This document shows, piece by piece, positions 1 through 7,037 of a DNA stretch of 9,298 nt. The notes beneath the pieces are model-generated. The model was not told where the DNA came from. It ran no database searches and worked only from the letters and a program-made list of their open reading frames with translations. Every line of letters starts with the position of its first letter. The stretch's first letter is position 1. The stretch is from positions 1-9,298 of the forward strand of contig JAFGFR010000165.1 in NCBI GenBank assembly GCA_016930955.1, written 5' to 3'. The DNA is from Victivallales bacterium. Lineage in GTDB: Bacteria; Verrucomicrobiota; Lentisphaeria; Victivallales; JAADHT01. The position numbers and the translations under genes are program-made.

Positions 1-3000
1 GTACCTACAGCTTTCAGTTCATCACACATCCGGTCGAGACAACGGTATATCTGGGGGTCACGGCATGGTATCCTGAGGCCACCATTCTCCTGGACAAATT
101 TGACTATGCTGTTGTTGGGGAGATAACTCCCTCGGGCACGGCGGGTCTTCAACCTGCCGGGACCGGCCTGGCCGTCCCCGGCCCCGTGGACATCGGGAGT
201 AAAACTGTATGGATATTCGATGAACCCGGTTTTCCCGAGGTATCCAAAGCGGATGCGGGATTTTGGGAGAGCGCGTTAAAGGCTGCCGGGCACAGGACTG
301 AACGGGCAGGGGTGGAAAAAATAAGCGCTCTCGAAAAAAAAACCAGGAAAGATGTCGACGTGATAGTATTCCCCAACCGCGGGCATCTGCCTGTCGACTG
401 CGAGCCCGCGATCACTGAGCTCATGGCCGAGGGCGGCGCGATAGTCGTGACAGGCAATATGCAGATAAAGGACGTGACCTTCTACCCTGAACTGTGTGTG
501 CCCCAGGAGACCCTCGATAAGATATATGCGGGAGAGATGCGTGCCGACCAGCTGCGCCTGCCCAACAGCAAGTGGCTCAGAAAAAATGCTGAAGGCTCTT
601 GGGCAACACCATGGCGCTTGTATGCAAGGAGTTTTATCCCTTATGTAAGCGATTCCTTTCAACTGCTATGGAACTATTCTATTCATATTAACGAGCCGGC
701 ATTGCGCATCCCGAAGGGTACGGTGATGAGGGTCTCCGGATGGCTGGAGCCGTATAATATTCCGATGCCCCCCAGCCTGCAGGCTCCCGACACAATGAGA
801 GCTGTCGTGCCTCTCAGAAGCGGCTATCCCGACAGGCAAAGGTACATACCTCTCTATCCTGAATACAGGAACAACATATACCTGAGTTTGTACACGCCGG
901 TGACCGACGAGAACAACAAGGTTGCCGCTGGCAACGCGTTTGTCATGAGGTACCGATCTCCCCGCCTTCCTGCCGGCACGCTGGTGCACTTGGGCGACAT
1001 GTCAGAGATGATGCTTGACGGCGAGCGCGGGAAGGAGGTTGCCGCAGGCCTGGTGAACCTTGCCTGCCAGCCGGCACTGCCCGGCCAGCACGGCAACGAG
1101 TTCTACGAAAGGCAACGCAAGATGAAGGAAAAGATACAGGAAGCCTCGAAGGCATATTTTGCCGCCGAGGACTACCTGCAGGACAACCTTCAGCTGAGGG
1201 AAAAGTTTCTGCCGGAGATGACCGGGATATTCAGCCGTATCCTTCTGCTTGAAAACCAACATTACATAATGCGGGATGAATACCCGTTTGTCCTGCCGAG
1301 AGAAACCTGCGACTATTTCCGTTCGCTTGGCAAAATGGAGCCCATGGCCGGCGATATCGAGAAGGAAAGGTTCATCGCCGGACTTCTCGACGGCATACCT
1401 TCACTGGCGGACACTTTGATGAAGAAGAGTGAAAGGTTTGCAAAGGCAAACAATGCCGGACGGCTGCTATCACCCTTCGGTGACGGTAACGATGAACCGC
1501 TGATATTCGGCGGCGGCGGCTGGGACAGTGGCGGATTCAGGCATGTTGCCAAACTCTATGAAATGAGCGCGAAGATCGGTTTCAGATGGGTGAACAGATC
1601 TGGAAAGAACGAGCCGTGGATGGGCCGGCTATACAAGGACTACGGGATAAAAGAGTGGCTGGGGTTCGGTTATTACGGCGGTTTTGCAACCCCTGACCTG
1701 TACGACCTCAATGAGAAAGTACTGCATGAGGTGACCGGCATAGCACGTCTGTTCAAGGATAAAGATTATGTCGCCGCACATGGAGTCGGCTGCGAGATAA
1801 TGCCTTATGATGCTTCCTCCAAGCTTGTGCAGGAGCATTTCCGCAAGCACCTTAAAGAGAAATACTACAACCTTGATGCGTTGAATCATTTCTGGGGTGT
1901 CTCCCACGGGGCCTGGGAAGAAATCCTGCCGCCCCGACGTCCGCAGGCGCAGGGAACTCCGGAACATGCCGCATGGGAGGATTTCACGCGTTTCAACCAG
2001 ATGCTTTTCGAGAGGTTCAACAGAAAGATCAGCCATGCGATACGGCAAGGCGACCCGGGGAAATATGTGCTAAGCCAGTTCCATGAAGCCGTCGGCTCAC
2101 GTGTGGAAAAGGGGCTAAACAAATTCCTTCTGCACCAGTATGAGGACCTTGACGGCACGCATGAAACCACCGAGAAAAACGACTGGCTGCACTTCGGGCT
2201 CGCTCCCTTGCCGATATGCAATGACGAGTGGCACGGGGTATGGCATGCCCGGGGCGGTTTCCTTGGCCATGCAAACAGGCGTTATGAACGCATGGGCATT
2301 GAGCTTGCACAGGGGCCGACGGCGGGCTGGCTGGACTATAACTTTCAAACACCCAACCCGTATCTGAGAGAGAAATCATTTTTTGACACGGGCGGAGAGC
2401 CTTATCCGGTTGCTTGGCAGTTCAAATACCTTATACCGCGTTTCCAGAAGGCTGGGGAATTGAACATAAGGGGAGCCAACCCGAAGGCGCGTGTGGCGAT
2501 GCTGCACAGCGACACCGCATTCCGCCATACCGCCCATCTTAATGACAACCTTGGCACGGATTATGGTTCAATAGAATACATGAACGAGCGCACCGGCTGG
2601 TACACGCTTCTGAGGTATGCGGGCATTCCCGTGCAGGTGGTGGACGAAACGCAGGCGACACCGTCTTTGCTGAGGCAGTTTGACTTTCTGCTGGTGCCTT
2701 TTGCGCCGTACCTGCCGGAGAATGTCGCCGGCGACATAGAGGCCTACGTCAGCGCGGGCGGCACCGCCGTGTTCCAGCTGCAGGGCATCCCGTTGTGGGG
2801 CTCATACGGCAGGCTGCTGAGCATGTTCGACGGACGGTTCTCCGAAAAAATCACGAATAACCCGACCCTGGGCAAAGAGCAGGAGATGGACATGGGTGAT
2901 TTTGTCTACAGGAGCTGGCAGTACTCGGGCAGGTTCCATACGGTGCCCGCGGAGCTTGGGGAGGAAGTCCTCGCCACCTACAGATCCGGTGAGCCGGCGA

Positions 3001-3380
3001 TGACACGGTTCGATTACGGAAGAGGAAAGGTCATCGTGGTCGGAGCGCCGGTCGCGCTGGACCTGGGCAGGTGGCGTCAGCATGACGCAGCTTATTTCCT
3101 GCCGCTGCTGGAAAATATAGGCATAAACGACACCTACCGCTTTTTCCGGATGCTCAAAGGCACCGCATTCACCTGGCTGAGGGAGATGGACGGTGAGACC
3201 TACCTCTGGGCGGTATGCGGGGACATCCCGGATGCAGTTGAGTGGATCGAGCTGGAGTTCCCCGGAGCGGCAGAGCTACTGGACGTTCTCACCGGCGAAG
3301 CGCTGCAACCTTCCAAAGGCGTGTTCAAACTCGGGGTCTCCGCACCAGGCATAAGACTACTCAAAGTGGTCAATAAATAA
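1..3380 (+). CDS. GH42-like multidomain glycoside hydrolase (5' end missing)
   Basis: The frame is open from base 3 to the TAA at 3378-3380, giving 1125 residues (counted from base 3); the true start is upstream. A GTG at 186 is only an internal codon, because the residues before it read as a carbohydrate-binding-type beta-sandwich end (residues 1-40, YLGVTAWYPEA). Then come a Pro/Gly-rich linker, a GATase-like alpha/beta domain (about 69-350, opening VWIFDEPGF), a helical stretch, a TIM-barrel region (about 480-820), a GH42 trimerization-like domain (about 830-1022, opening ARVAMLHSDTAF) and a C-terminal beta domain. The barrel resembles clan GH-A enzymes: candidate acid/base E598 (VGCEIMPYD) and nucleophile E742 (CNDEWHGVW), plus a GH42-like segment (LKEKYYNLDALNHFWG). 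The family hydrolyses beta-galactosides or related glycans; substrate and exact family are uncertain. It is probably exported, but any signal peptide lies off the window. No promoter or terminator was recognised. Confidence 0.7.
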   Translation, partial: TYSFQFITHPVETTVYLGVTAWYPEATILLDKFDYAVVGEITPSGTAGLQPAGTGLAVPGPVDIGSKTVWIFDEPGFPEVSKADAGFWESALKAAGHRTERAGVEKISALEKKTRKDVDVIVFPNRGHLPVDCEPAITELMAEGGAIVVTGNMQIKDVTFYPELCVPQETLDKIYAGEMRADQLRLPNSKWLRKNAEGSWATPWRLYARSFIPYVSDSFQLLWNYSIHINEPALRIPKGTVMRVSGWLEPYNIPMPPSLQAPDTMRAVVPLRSGYPDRQRYIPLYPEYRNNIYLSLYTPVTDENNKVAAGNAFVMRYRSPRLPAGTLVHLGDMSEMMLDGERGKEVAAGLVNLACQPALPGQHGNEFYERQRKMKEKIQEASKAYFAAEDYLQDNLQLREKFLPEMTGIFSRILLLENQHYIMRDEYPFVLPRETCDYFRSLGKMEPMAGDIEKERFIAGLLDGIPSLADTLMKKSERFAKANNAGRLLSPFGDGNDEPLIFGGGGWDSGGFRHVAKLYEMSAKIGFRWVNRSGKNEPWMGRLYKDYGIKEWLGFGYYGGFATPDLYDLNEKVLHEVTGIARLFKDKDYVAAHGVGCEIMPYDASSKLVQEHFRKHLKEKYYNLDALNHFWGVSHGAWEEILPPRRPQAQGTPEHAAWEDFTRFNQMLFERFNRKISHAIRQGDPGKYVLSQFHEAVGSRVEKGLNKFLLHQYEDLDGTHETTEKNDWLHFGLAPLPICNDEWHGVWHARGGFLGHANRRYERMGIELAQGPTAGWLDYNFQTPNPYLREKSFFDTGGEPYPVAWQFKYLIPRFQKAGELNIRGANPKARVAMLHSDTAFRHTAHLNDNLGTDYGSIEYMNERTGWYTLLRYAGIPVQVVDETQATPSLLRQFDFLLVPFAPYLPENVAGDIEAYVSAGGTAVFQLQGIPLWGSYGRLLSMFDGRFSEKITNNPTLGKEQEMDMGDFVYRSWQYSGRFHTVPAELGEEVLATYRSGEPAMTRFDYGRGKVIVVGAPVALDLGRWRQHDAAYFLPLLENIGINDTYRFFRMLKGTAFTWLREMDGETYLWAVCGDIPDAVEWIELEFPGAAELLDVLTGEALQPSKGVFKLGVSAPGIRLLKVVNK

Positions 3381-3406
3381 TCTCAGGACACATAAACAAC
3401 GAGGTG

Positions 3407-3534
3407 AAAAAATGAGAAGTTATATTCCACCAAATTCACGCTGTCCCATGAAAAGGCAGTACGCGGCATGCTTCGCTTGTTTATCCAGCCAAACACATCA
3501 TTGCACTTGGATAACTTATCTCTCTCTGGAATAA
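3407..3534 (+). CDS. Small Cys/His-rich protein, 40 aa (function unknown)
   Basis: The ATG is at 3412 and the TAA at 3532-3534; the listed start includes part of the ribosome binding site. GAGGTG (3401-3406) stands 5 nt before the ATG, a good Shine-Dalgarno for so short a frame. The product has four Cys (11, 20, 23, 31) and two adjacent His (29, 30): RCPMK, then CFAC, then HHCTW and YLSLE. A CxxC flanked by a CP and an HHC is a plausible single zinc site, but no named family is recognised. It begins 31 nt after the glycoside hydrolase stop with no obvious terminator between, so it could be co-transcribed. It may also be a chance frame: it is short and there is no comparative evidence. Confidence 0.45.
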
Positions 3535-3547
3535 AATAAATATGGAT

Positions 3548-3568
3548 GAGCCAGTTTCAAAACTCCGC
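3548..3568. repeat. 21-bp repeated element, copy 1 (upstream of ugd)
   Basis: This copy matches the one at 8239-8259 in 20 of 21 positions; the only difference is G in place of A at 3554. The shared part begins GAGCCARTTTCAAAAC and ends CTCCGC. In this copy the core AGTTT-CA-AAACT is a perfect 5-bp dyad. It lies 139 nt before the ugd start codon and the other lies 116 nt before the PhoH gene start, in the same orientation. It could be an operator or promoter-associated element, or a dispersed genomic repeat. Confidence 0.6.
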
Positions 3569-3686
3569 CTGGGCCGCGTTGGGGGGCTCGGCAGACGATG
3601 CCCGCAGAGCACCTTGCAACCTTGCCACGACGTGCTATATTCGCATCTCCGTTTTCAAGCTTAAACAAGAGAAAGAAGAGACTTAG

Positions 3687-5063
3687 ATGGATAATAGAGA
3701 GAAGAGCATACTTTGCATCGGTGCCGGATACGTCGGCGGCCCGACTATGGCTGTGATCGCCGACAAATGCCCTTGCTACAAAGTGACCGTGGCCGATATC
3801 AACAAGGACAGGATAGCGGCTTGGAACTCCCCGCAGCTTCCTATCTATGAGCCCGGCTTGAAGGAAGTCGTCGAGAGGACAAGGGGCAAAAACCTCTTCT
3901 TCACTTGCGATCTTCGCAAGGCAATCGCCGATTCGAGCATCATTTTTGTAAGCGTCAACACGCCGACCAAGACCTTCGGCGAGGGTGCCGGCATGGCCGC
4001 GAACCTCGAGTTCTGGGAGAAGACGGCCAGGGACATCATCGAATACGCCGAGGAGGACAAGATCATCGTCGAGAAGAGCACACTTCCCGTGAAGACAGCA
4101 GAGGCCATGCAGAGGATACTCGACTCCAACACCAAGAGTCTGCATTTTGATGTGGTCTCCAATCCGGAGTTCATGGCCGAGGGGACCGCCGTGTCTGACC
4201 TCGAGAACCCAGACAGGGTGCTTATCGGCGCCATGGAGAGCGAGCGCGGGGAAAAGGCCTTGAAGGCAATATACGACATCTACGCGCACTGGGTTCCACC
4301 GGAGAGGATCAAGACGACCAATGTCTGGAGCAGCGAGCTGTCGAAACTCGTGGCGAACGCCATGCTCGCCCAGAGGATATCCTCGGTCAACAGCATATCG
4401 GCGCTATGCGAGAAGACCGACGCGAATATCAACGAGGTGGCCGAGGCGGTGGGGATGGACTCCAGGATAGGCTCACAATTCTTGAGGGCCGGCGTAGGCT
4501 TCGGGGGCTCATGCTTCAAAAAGGACATCCTGAATCTTGTCTATCTCTGCAGGCAGTACAATCTCGGCGAGGTTGCCGACTATTGGGAGCAGGTGGTCAA
4601 GATGAACGACTACCAGGAGCAGAGGTTTGTCCAGCGCGCGGTCAGGAGCATGTTCAACACCGTGGCAGGGAAGAAAATAGCAATCTTCGGCTTCGCCTTC
4701 AAGGCAAACACCAGCGACACACGCGAGGCACCGGCAATACACGTCGCCAAAATGCTGATCGAAGAACACGCGAGACTCGCCATACACGACCCTGAAGCTC
4801 TCCCGAACGCCAGAAAAGACCTCGCCGGAGCAAATGGCGATGTCGAGTTCTCTGAATGCCCGTACGAAGCTGCGAAGGACGCACATGCAATCATGGTCGT
4901 CACGGAATGGGGCCAGTTCAAGAACTACGACTACAAGAAGATCTTCGACAGCATGAAAAAGCCCGCATTCATATTCGACGGCAGGAACATTCTCGACCAC
5001 AAGGCGCTACGCAAAATCGGCTTCAACGTATTCCCCCTCGGCCGCTCCGAGATGGCAGACTAG
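3687..5063 (+). CDS. ugd: UDP-glucose 6-dehydrogenase, eukaryotic type
   Basis: This enzyme oxidises UDP-glucose to UDP-glucuronate with two NAD+, in the cytoplasm, supplying precursors for exopolysaccharide, capsule or lipopolysaccharide sugars. The product has 458 residues. An N-terminal Rossmann fold carries CIGAGYVGG (residues 10-18). The conserved NPEF gives Glu161, SELSK gives Lys220, followed by Asn224, and GFGGSCFKKD holds catalytic Cys276 and Asp280. FAFKANTSDTR (Lys339, Arg346) lies in the C-terminal UDP-binding domain. These residues carry the same numbers as in human UGDH as I remember it, and long stretches (NSPxLPIYEPGLKEVVE, RISSxNSISALCE) match the animal enzyme rather than the shorter E. 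coli type. The ATG at 3687 is preceded by a purine-rich AGAAGAG (3674-3680), a moderate ribosome binding site. It appears to be a single transcription unit; the TAG stop runs straight into a heptamer tandem array. Confidence 0.97.
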   Translation: MDNREKSILCIGAGYVGGPTMAVIADKCPCYKVTVADINKDRIAAWNSPQLPIYEPGLKEVVERTRGKNLFFTCDLRKAIADSSIIFVSVNTPTKTFGEGAGMAANLEFWEKTARDIIEYAEEDKIIVEKSTLPVKTAEAMQRILDSNTKSLHFDVVSNPEFMAEGTAVSDLENPDRVLIGAMESERGEKALKAIYDIYAHWVPPERIKTTNVWSSELSKLVANAMLAQRISSVNSISALCEKTDANINEVAEAVGMDSRIGSQFLRAGVGFGGSCFKKDILNLVYLCRQYNLGEVADYWEQVVKMNDYQEQRFVQRAVRSMFNTVAGKKIAIFGFAFKANTSDTREAPAIHVAKMLIEEHARLAIHDPEALPNARKDLAGANGDVEFSECPYEAAKDAHAIMVVTEWGQFKNYDYKKIFDSMKKPAFIFDGRNILDHKALRKIGFNVFPLGRSEMAD

Positions 5064-5139
5064 TTCACGGTTCACGGTTCACGGTTCACGGTTCACGGTT
5101 CACGGTTCACGGTTCACAGTTCACGGTTCACAGTTCACA
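5063..5139. repeat. Tandem heptamer array, 11 copies of GTTCAC(G/A)
   Basis: Eleven consecutive 7-bp units cover 77 bp without interruption. The first seven are GTTCACG; the last four are GTTCACA, GTTCACG, GTTCACA and GTTCACA. The array starts on the last G of the ugd TAG stop codon. The variants sit only at the downstream end, as expected if the upstream units were copied recently by slippage or unequal exchange. The unit has no stop codon in any forward frame, so overlapping frames encode a spurious seven-residue repeat; I do not call a gene here. Confidence 0.97.
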
Positions 5140-5262
5140 GTTGCGAAATAATCGGTGGACGATGGCGGCGACGATAGCGGATGACGAGTTTAATCCAGGA
5201 ACGCGGGCAGGATGCTCCCGCCACTTTGGAAAGACCACGGCCGGGGCCTCCGCAGATGGATC

Positions 5263-5283
5263 CGACGGCGCAGCCGTCGTTTC
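5263..5283 (+). terminator. Possible weak terminator hairpin after ugd
   Basis: CGACGGC and GCCGTCG form a perfect 7-bp GC-rich stem with a 3-nt loop, followed by TTTC. The T-run is short and the stem lies 200 nt after the ugd stop, so it could equally be part of a palindromic repeat. Confidence 0.3.
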
Positions 5284-5307
5284 ATTATGCGCCGCAGGCT
5301 CTGGAGT

Positions 5308-5328
5308 GCGCAACTTTTTCAGTTGCGC
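5308..5328. repeat. Perfect 8-bp hairpin, REP-like
   Basis: GCGCAACT (5308-5315) and AGTTGCGC (5321-5328) pair perfectly around a 5-nt loop. The flanks GGAGT before and TTTGG after resemble, from memory, a palindromic intergenic repeat common in PVC bacteria in which GGAGTGCG and CGCTTTGG flank a variable stem. It lies 37 nt past the yggS stop and could also end that transcript, although no T-run follows on the minus strand. Confidence 0.5.
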
Positions 5329-5364
5329 TTTGGATTGAGCCAGACCACCCGGCCTCGCCACCCC

Positions 5365-6048
5365 TTACCGGAAGATTGCCGATCCTATTCTGACGATAGT
5401 CGCGCCTTCCTCGATGGCGGTCTCGAAATCCCCGCTCATGCCCATTGAGAGATCCGGGAGACTGATCCCGAATCGGTTCTCCATGCAGTCGCGCAGTGAA
5501 CGCAGTCCGGAGAAAACCTTGCGAAGCTCGCACTCATCTGCTCCGTAAGGCGCCATCGTCATCATGCCGATCAGCCTTATCCCAGGCAGATGCAACGCTC
5601 TCTCCACCAGATACTCGGCATTATCAGCCCGTGCACCGAACTTTGTGTCCTCCCCGGAAATATTGAACTCAAGAAGAATATCCTTGACCACACCTGACTC
5701 ATTCGCCAGATGCCCTAGGCGGTCAAGAAGCTTTATCGAGTCGACAGACTCTATCACCTTTGCAAGCCTTATTGCAGCGGCTGCCTTGTTGCTCTGCAAA
5801 TGCCCTATGAGGTGCCACTCGATGTCGTCTGGAAGGGCAGGAGCTTTCCCGGCAAGTTCCTGGACACGGTTTTCGCCGAACCGCCGTTGCCCTGCCTGAT
5901 AGGCTGCCGTGATGGCCTCGGCAGGACAGTTCTTGCTCACGGCTACAAGCTTGATATCCTCGGCATCCCTCCCGCAGCTCGATGCAGCCTGTGATATCCG
6001 CAGCATCAGATCCTCAAGATGGAGATTCACATGGTCGAACATAATCAC
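5365..6048 (-). CDS. yggS: YggS/PROSC-family pyridoxal phosphate homeostasis protein
   Basis: This cytoplasmic protein binds pyridoxal 5'-phosphate and buffers its level; the family has an alanine-racemase-like TIM barrel and no confirmed enzymatic activity. The product has 227 residues, normal for the family. LVAVSK places the PLP-binding lysine at Lys39, FGENRVQE spans 57-64, WHLIGHLQSNK spans 78-88, and SMGMSGD (201-207) with RIG (220-222) forms the phosphate-binding end. The start is a GTG at 6048-6046: AAGGAG inside the preceding gene stands 5 nt upstream, whereas an ATG two codons later would leave 11 nt. The GTG overlaps the upstream TGA as GTGA, so translation is probably coupled. It is the last gene of the minus-strand operon. 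Its usual partners (proC, yggT, pilT) are absent here; the two genes before it are exported pseudoprotease-like proteins. Confidence 0.95.
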   Translation of the reverse strand: MIMFDHVNLHLEDLMLRISQAASSCGRDAEDIKLVAVSKNCPAEAITAAYQAGQRRFGENRVQELAGKAPALPDDIEWHLIGHLQSNKAAAAIRLAKVIESVDSIKLLDRLGHLANESGVVKDILLEFNISGEDTKFGARADNAEYLVERALHLPGIRLIGMMTMAPYGADECELRKVFSGLRSLRDCMENRFGISLPDLSMGMSGDFETAIEEGATIVRIGSAIFR

Positions 6049-7037
6049 AACTTCTCCTTGATGGAGGGATGTTTCTCTATCAATCTCTTAAGCTCCGCCT
6101 GCACCCTTCTGGCCCCGCTGTCATGCAGATCGAAGACTTTCCCGGCATTCTCTCTTAGATACTCGCTCGGCCATCTGCCACTACGTGCGGAAATCGCGTT
6201 GCTGGAGAAAAAATTGGCAATCCTCCGTAGATTCATATAATGCAAGCATCTGGCCGTATGGTCGCGCACCGCGGGTTCGCGCGTGAGAGGTTTGGCAAGC
6301 AAATTGATGAAGGCCTGCTCGTTTTGCTCCTTGAGCCATGGTATAAGCTGCCGGTGTGAATCGGTGTTTATCTCTATGAACTTGTTGACCCCACTGCGCT
6401 TGTAAACATGGTTTAGTGCCTGATAGAAGACTCTGGACTCATGAAGGGAATAAACCTGCTTCGTGAACGACTGTGGAGCTGCCTTCAGCCACTCCACGTC
6501 GTCCTCAAGGACGACCGCCTTGAGCTTGATTTCCCCCATTCCGTCGTCGGTGCGCGAGGCCACACCCACAAAACGTCCATCGATATCCACAACCGGTGAG
6601 CCTGAGGTACATCTGAAAGAGTCACTATAGAGGTTCCCCTCCGTGACCTCCGATTTGTAAACTATCCCTTCCCTGCCGATCATGGAGTAAACCGTTTCCG
6701 CTTCGCTGCCGAGCTCCATTCCCGTGCCGGACTGATTCCCTTCAAGCTTAATCCTTACAAAATCTCCATGCAAGGAGATTTCAAATGATCCTTGCCCGAG
6801 AACCTCGCCTGAATTGAATGACTTCAACCGGAACACGGGGACAGGATCGAAAAACAGCGACTGGGATGTCACAGCAAAAAAACCGCCGGCCATCCTGACT
6901 CTGGCACACAGATATCCCCGCCCCTCCAGCGACTCCAAAACTATAAAATCCCTCGACAGGTCGTCAAAAGTGACGGCACCCAATGGCACCGACAGCAGAG
7001 AGGGAATCAACACACACAGCCAGAATTTACTCTTCAC
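6045..7037 (-). CDS. Exported trypsin-like-fold protein B, catalytic His apparently lost
   Basis: The product has 330 residues. Residues 1-21 form a signal peptide (MKSK, hydrophobic core, ending VPLGA), so it is probably periplasmic. Residues 35-160 resemble a trypsin/DegP-type chymotrypsin fold: CTSGSPVVDIDGRFVGVAS (143-161) matches the nucleophile loop with Ser145, and GDFVRI (91-96) may hold the Asp. The segment that should carry the catalytic His, AVTSQSL, has Ser60 in its place, so the protein is likely not a classical protease; this rests on visual alignment. The rest (about 185-330) is helical and shares a pattern with the preceding gene: a W-acidic-N segment, then RRIANF and RWPSEYLREN. 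The GTG start at 7037 is supported by AAGGAGG 9 nt upstream, and the gene overlaps the preceding one by 11 nt. A binding or scaffold role is possible; no function is assigned. Confidence 0.75.
   Translation of the reverse strand: MKSKFWLCVLIPSLLSVPLGAVTFDDLSRDFIVLESLEGRGYLCARVRMAGGFFAVTSQSLFFDPVPVFRLKSFNSGEVLGQGSFEISLHGDFVRIKLEGNQSGTGMELGSEAETVYSMIGREGIVYKSEVTEGNLYSDSFRCTSGSPVVDIDGRFVGVASRTDDGMGEIKLKAVVLEDDVEWLKAAPQSFTKQVYSLHESRVFYQALNHVYKRSGVNKFIEINTDSHRQLIPWLKEQNEQAFINLLAKPLTREPAVRDHTARCLHYMNLRRIANFFSSNAISARSGRWPSEYLRENAGKVFDLHDSGARRVQAELKRLIEKHPSIKEKL

Larger units (their letters stand above)
5140..5364. other. Convergent intergenic region with hairpins; no gene
   Basis: Together with the heptamer array this forms about 300 bp between the convergent ugd and yggS stops. 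Short frames cross it on both strands, but none has a ribosome binding site or recognisable product. It contains three hairpins: GCGGG/CCCGC (5203-5207 with 5217-5221), CGACGGC/GCCGTCG (5263-5269 with 5273-5279) and GCGCAACT/AGTTGCGC (5308-5315 with 5321-5328). A CTTTGGAAAG stretch (5224-5233) is also near-palindromic. It reads as a cluster of REP-like or terminator-like elements. Confidence 0.6.

Noticed and set aside
186..188. GTG at 186 as the real start of the glycoside hydrolase
   Set aside because: The frame is open and protein-like back to base 3, with a binding-module-type strand pattern, and no ribosome binding site precedes the GTG.
1629..2379. Several overlapping minus-strand frames over the glycoside hydrolase
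   Set aside because: All are shadows of the strongly supported plus-strand frame.
3516..4289. 257-residue minus-strand frame opposite the start of ugd
   Set aside because: It is antisense to an unmistakable ugd; its composition matches a reverse shadow and no ribosome binding site or motif was seen.
5063..5139. Heptamer array as a CRISPR array
   Set aside because: The units are contiguous and only 7 bp long, with no spacers.
4856..5338. 160-residue plus-strand frame running through the heptamer array
   Set aside because: It overlaps ugd in another frame and owes its length to the stop-free repeat; it shows no credible domain.
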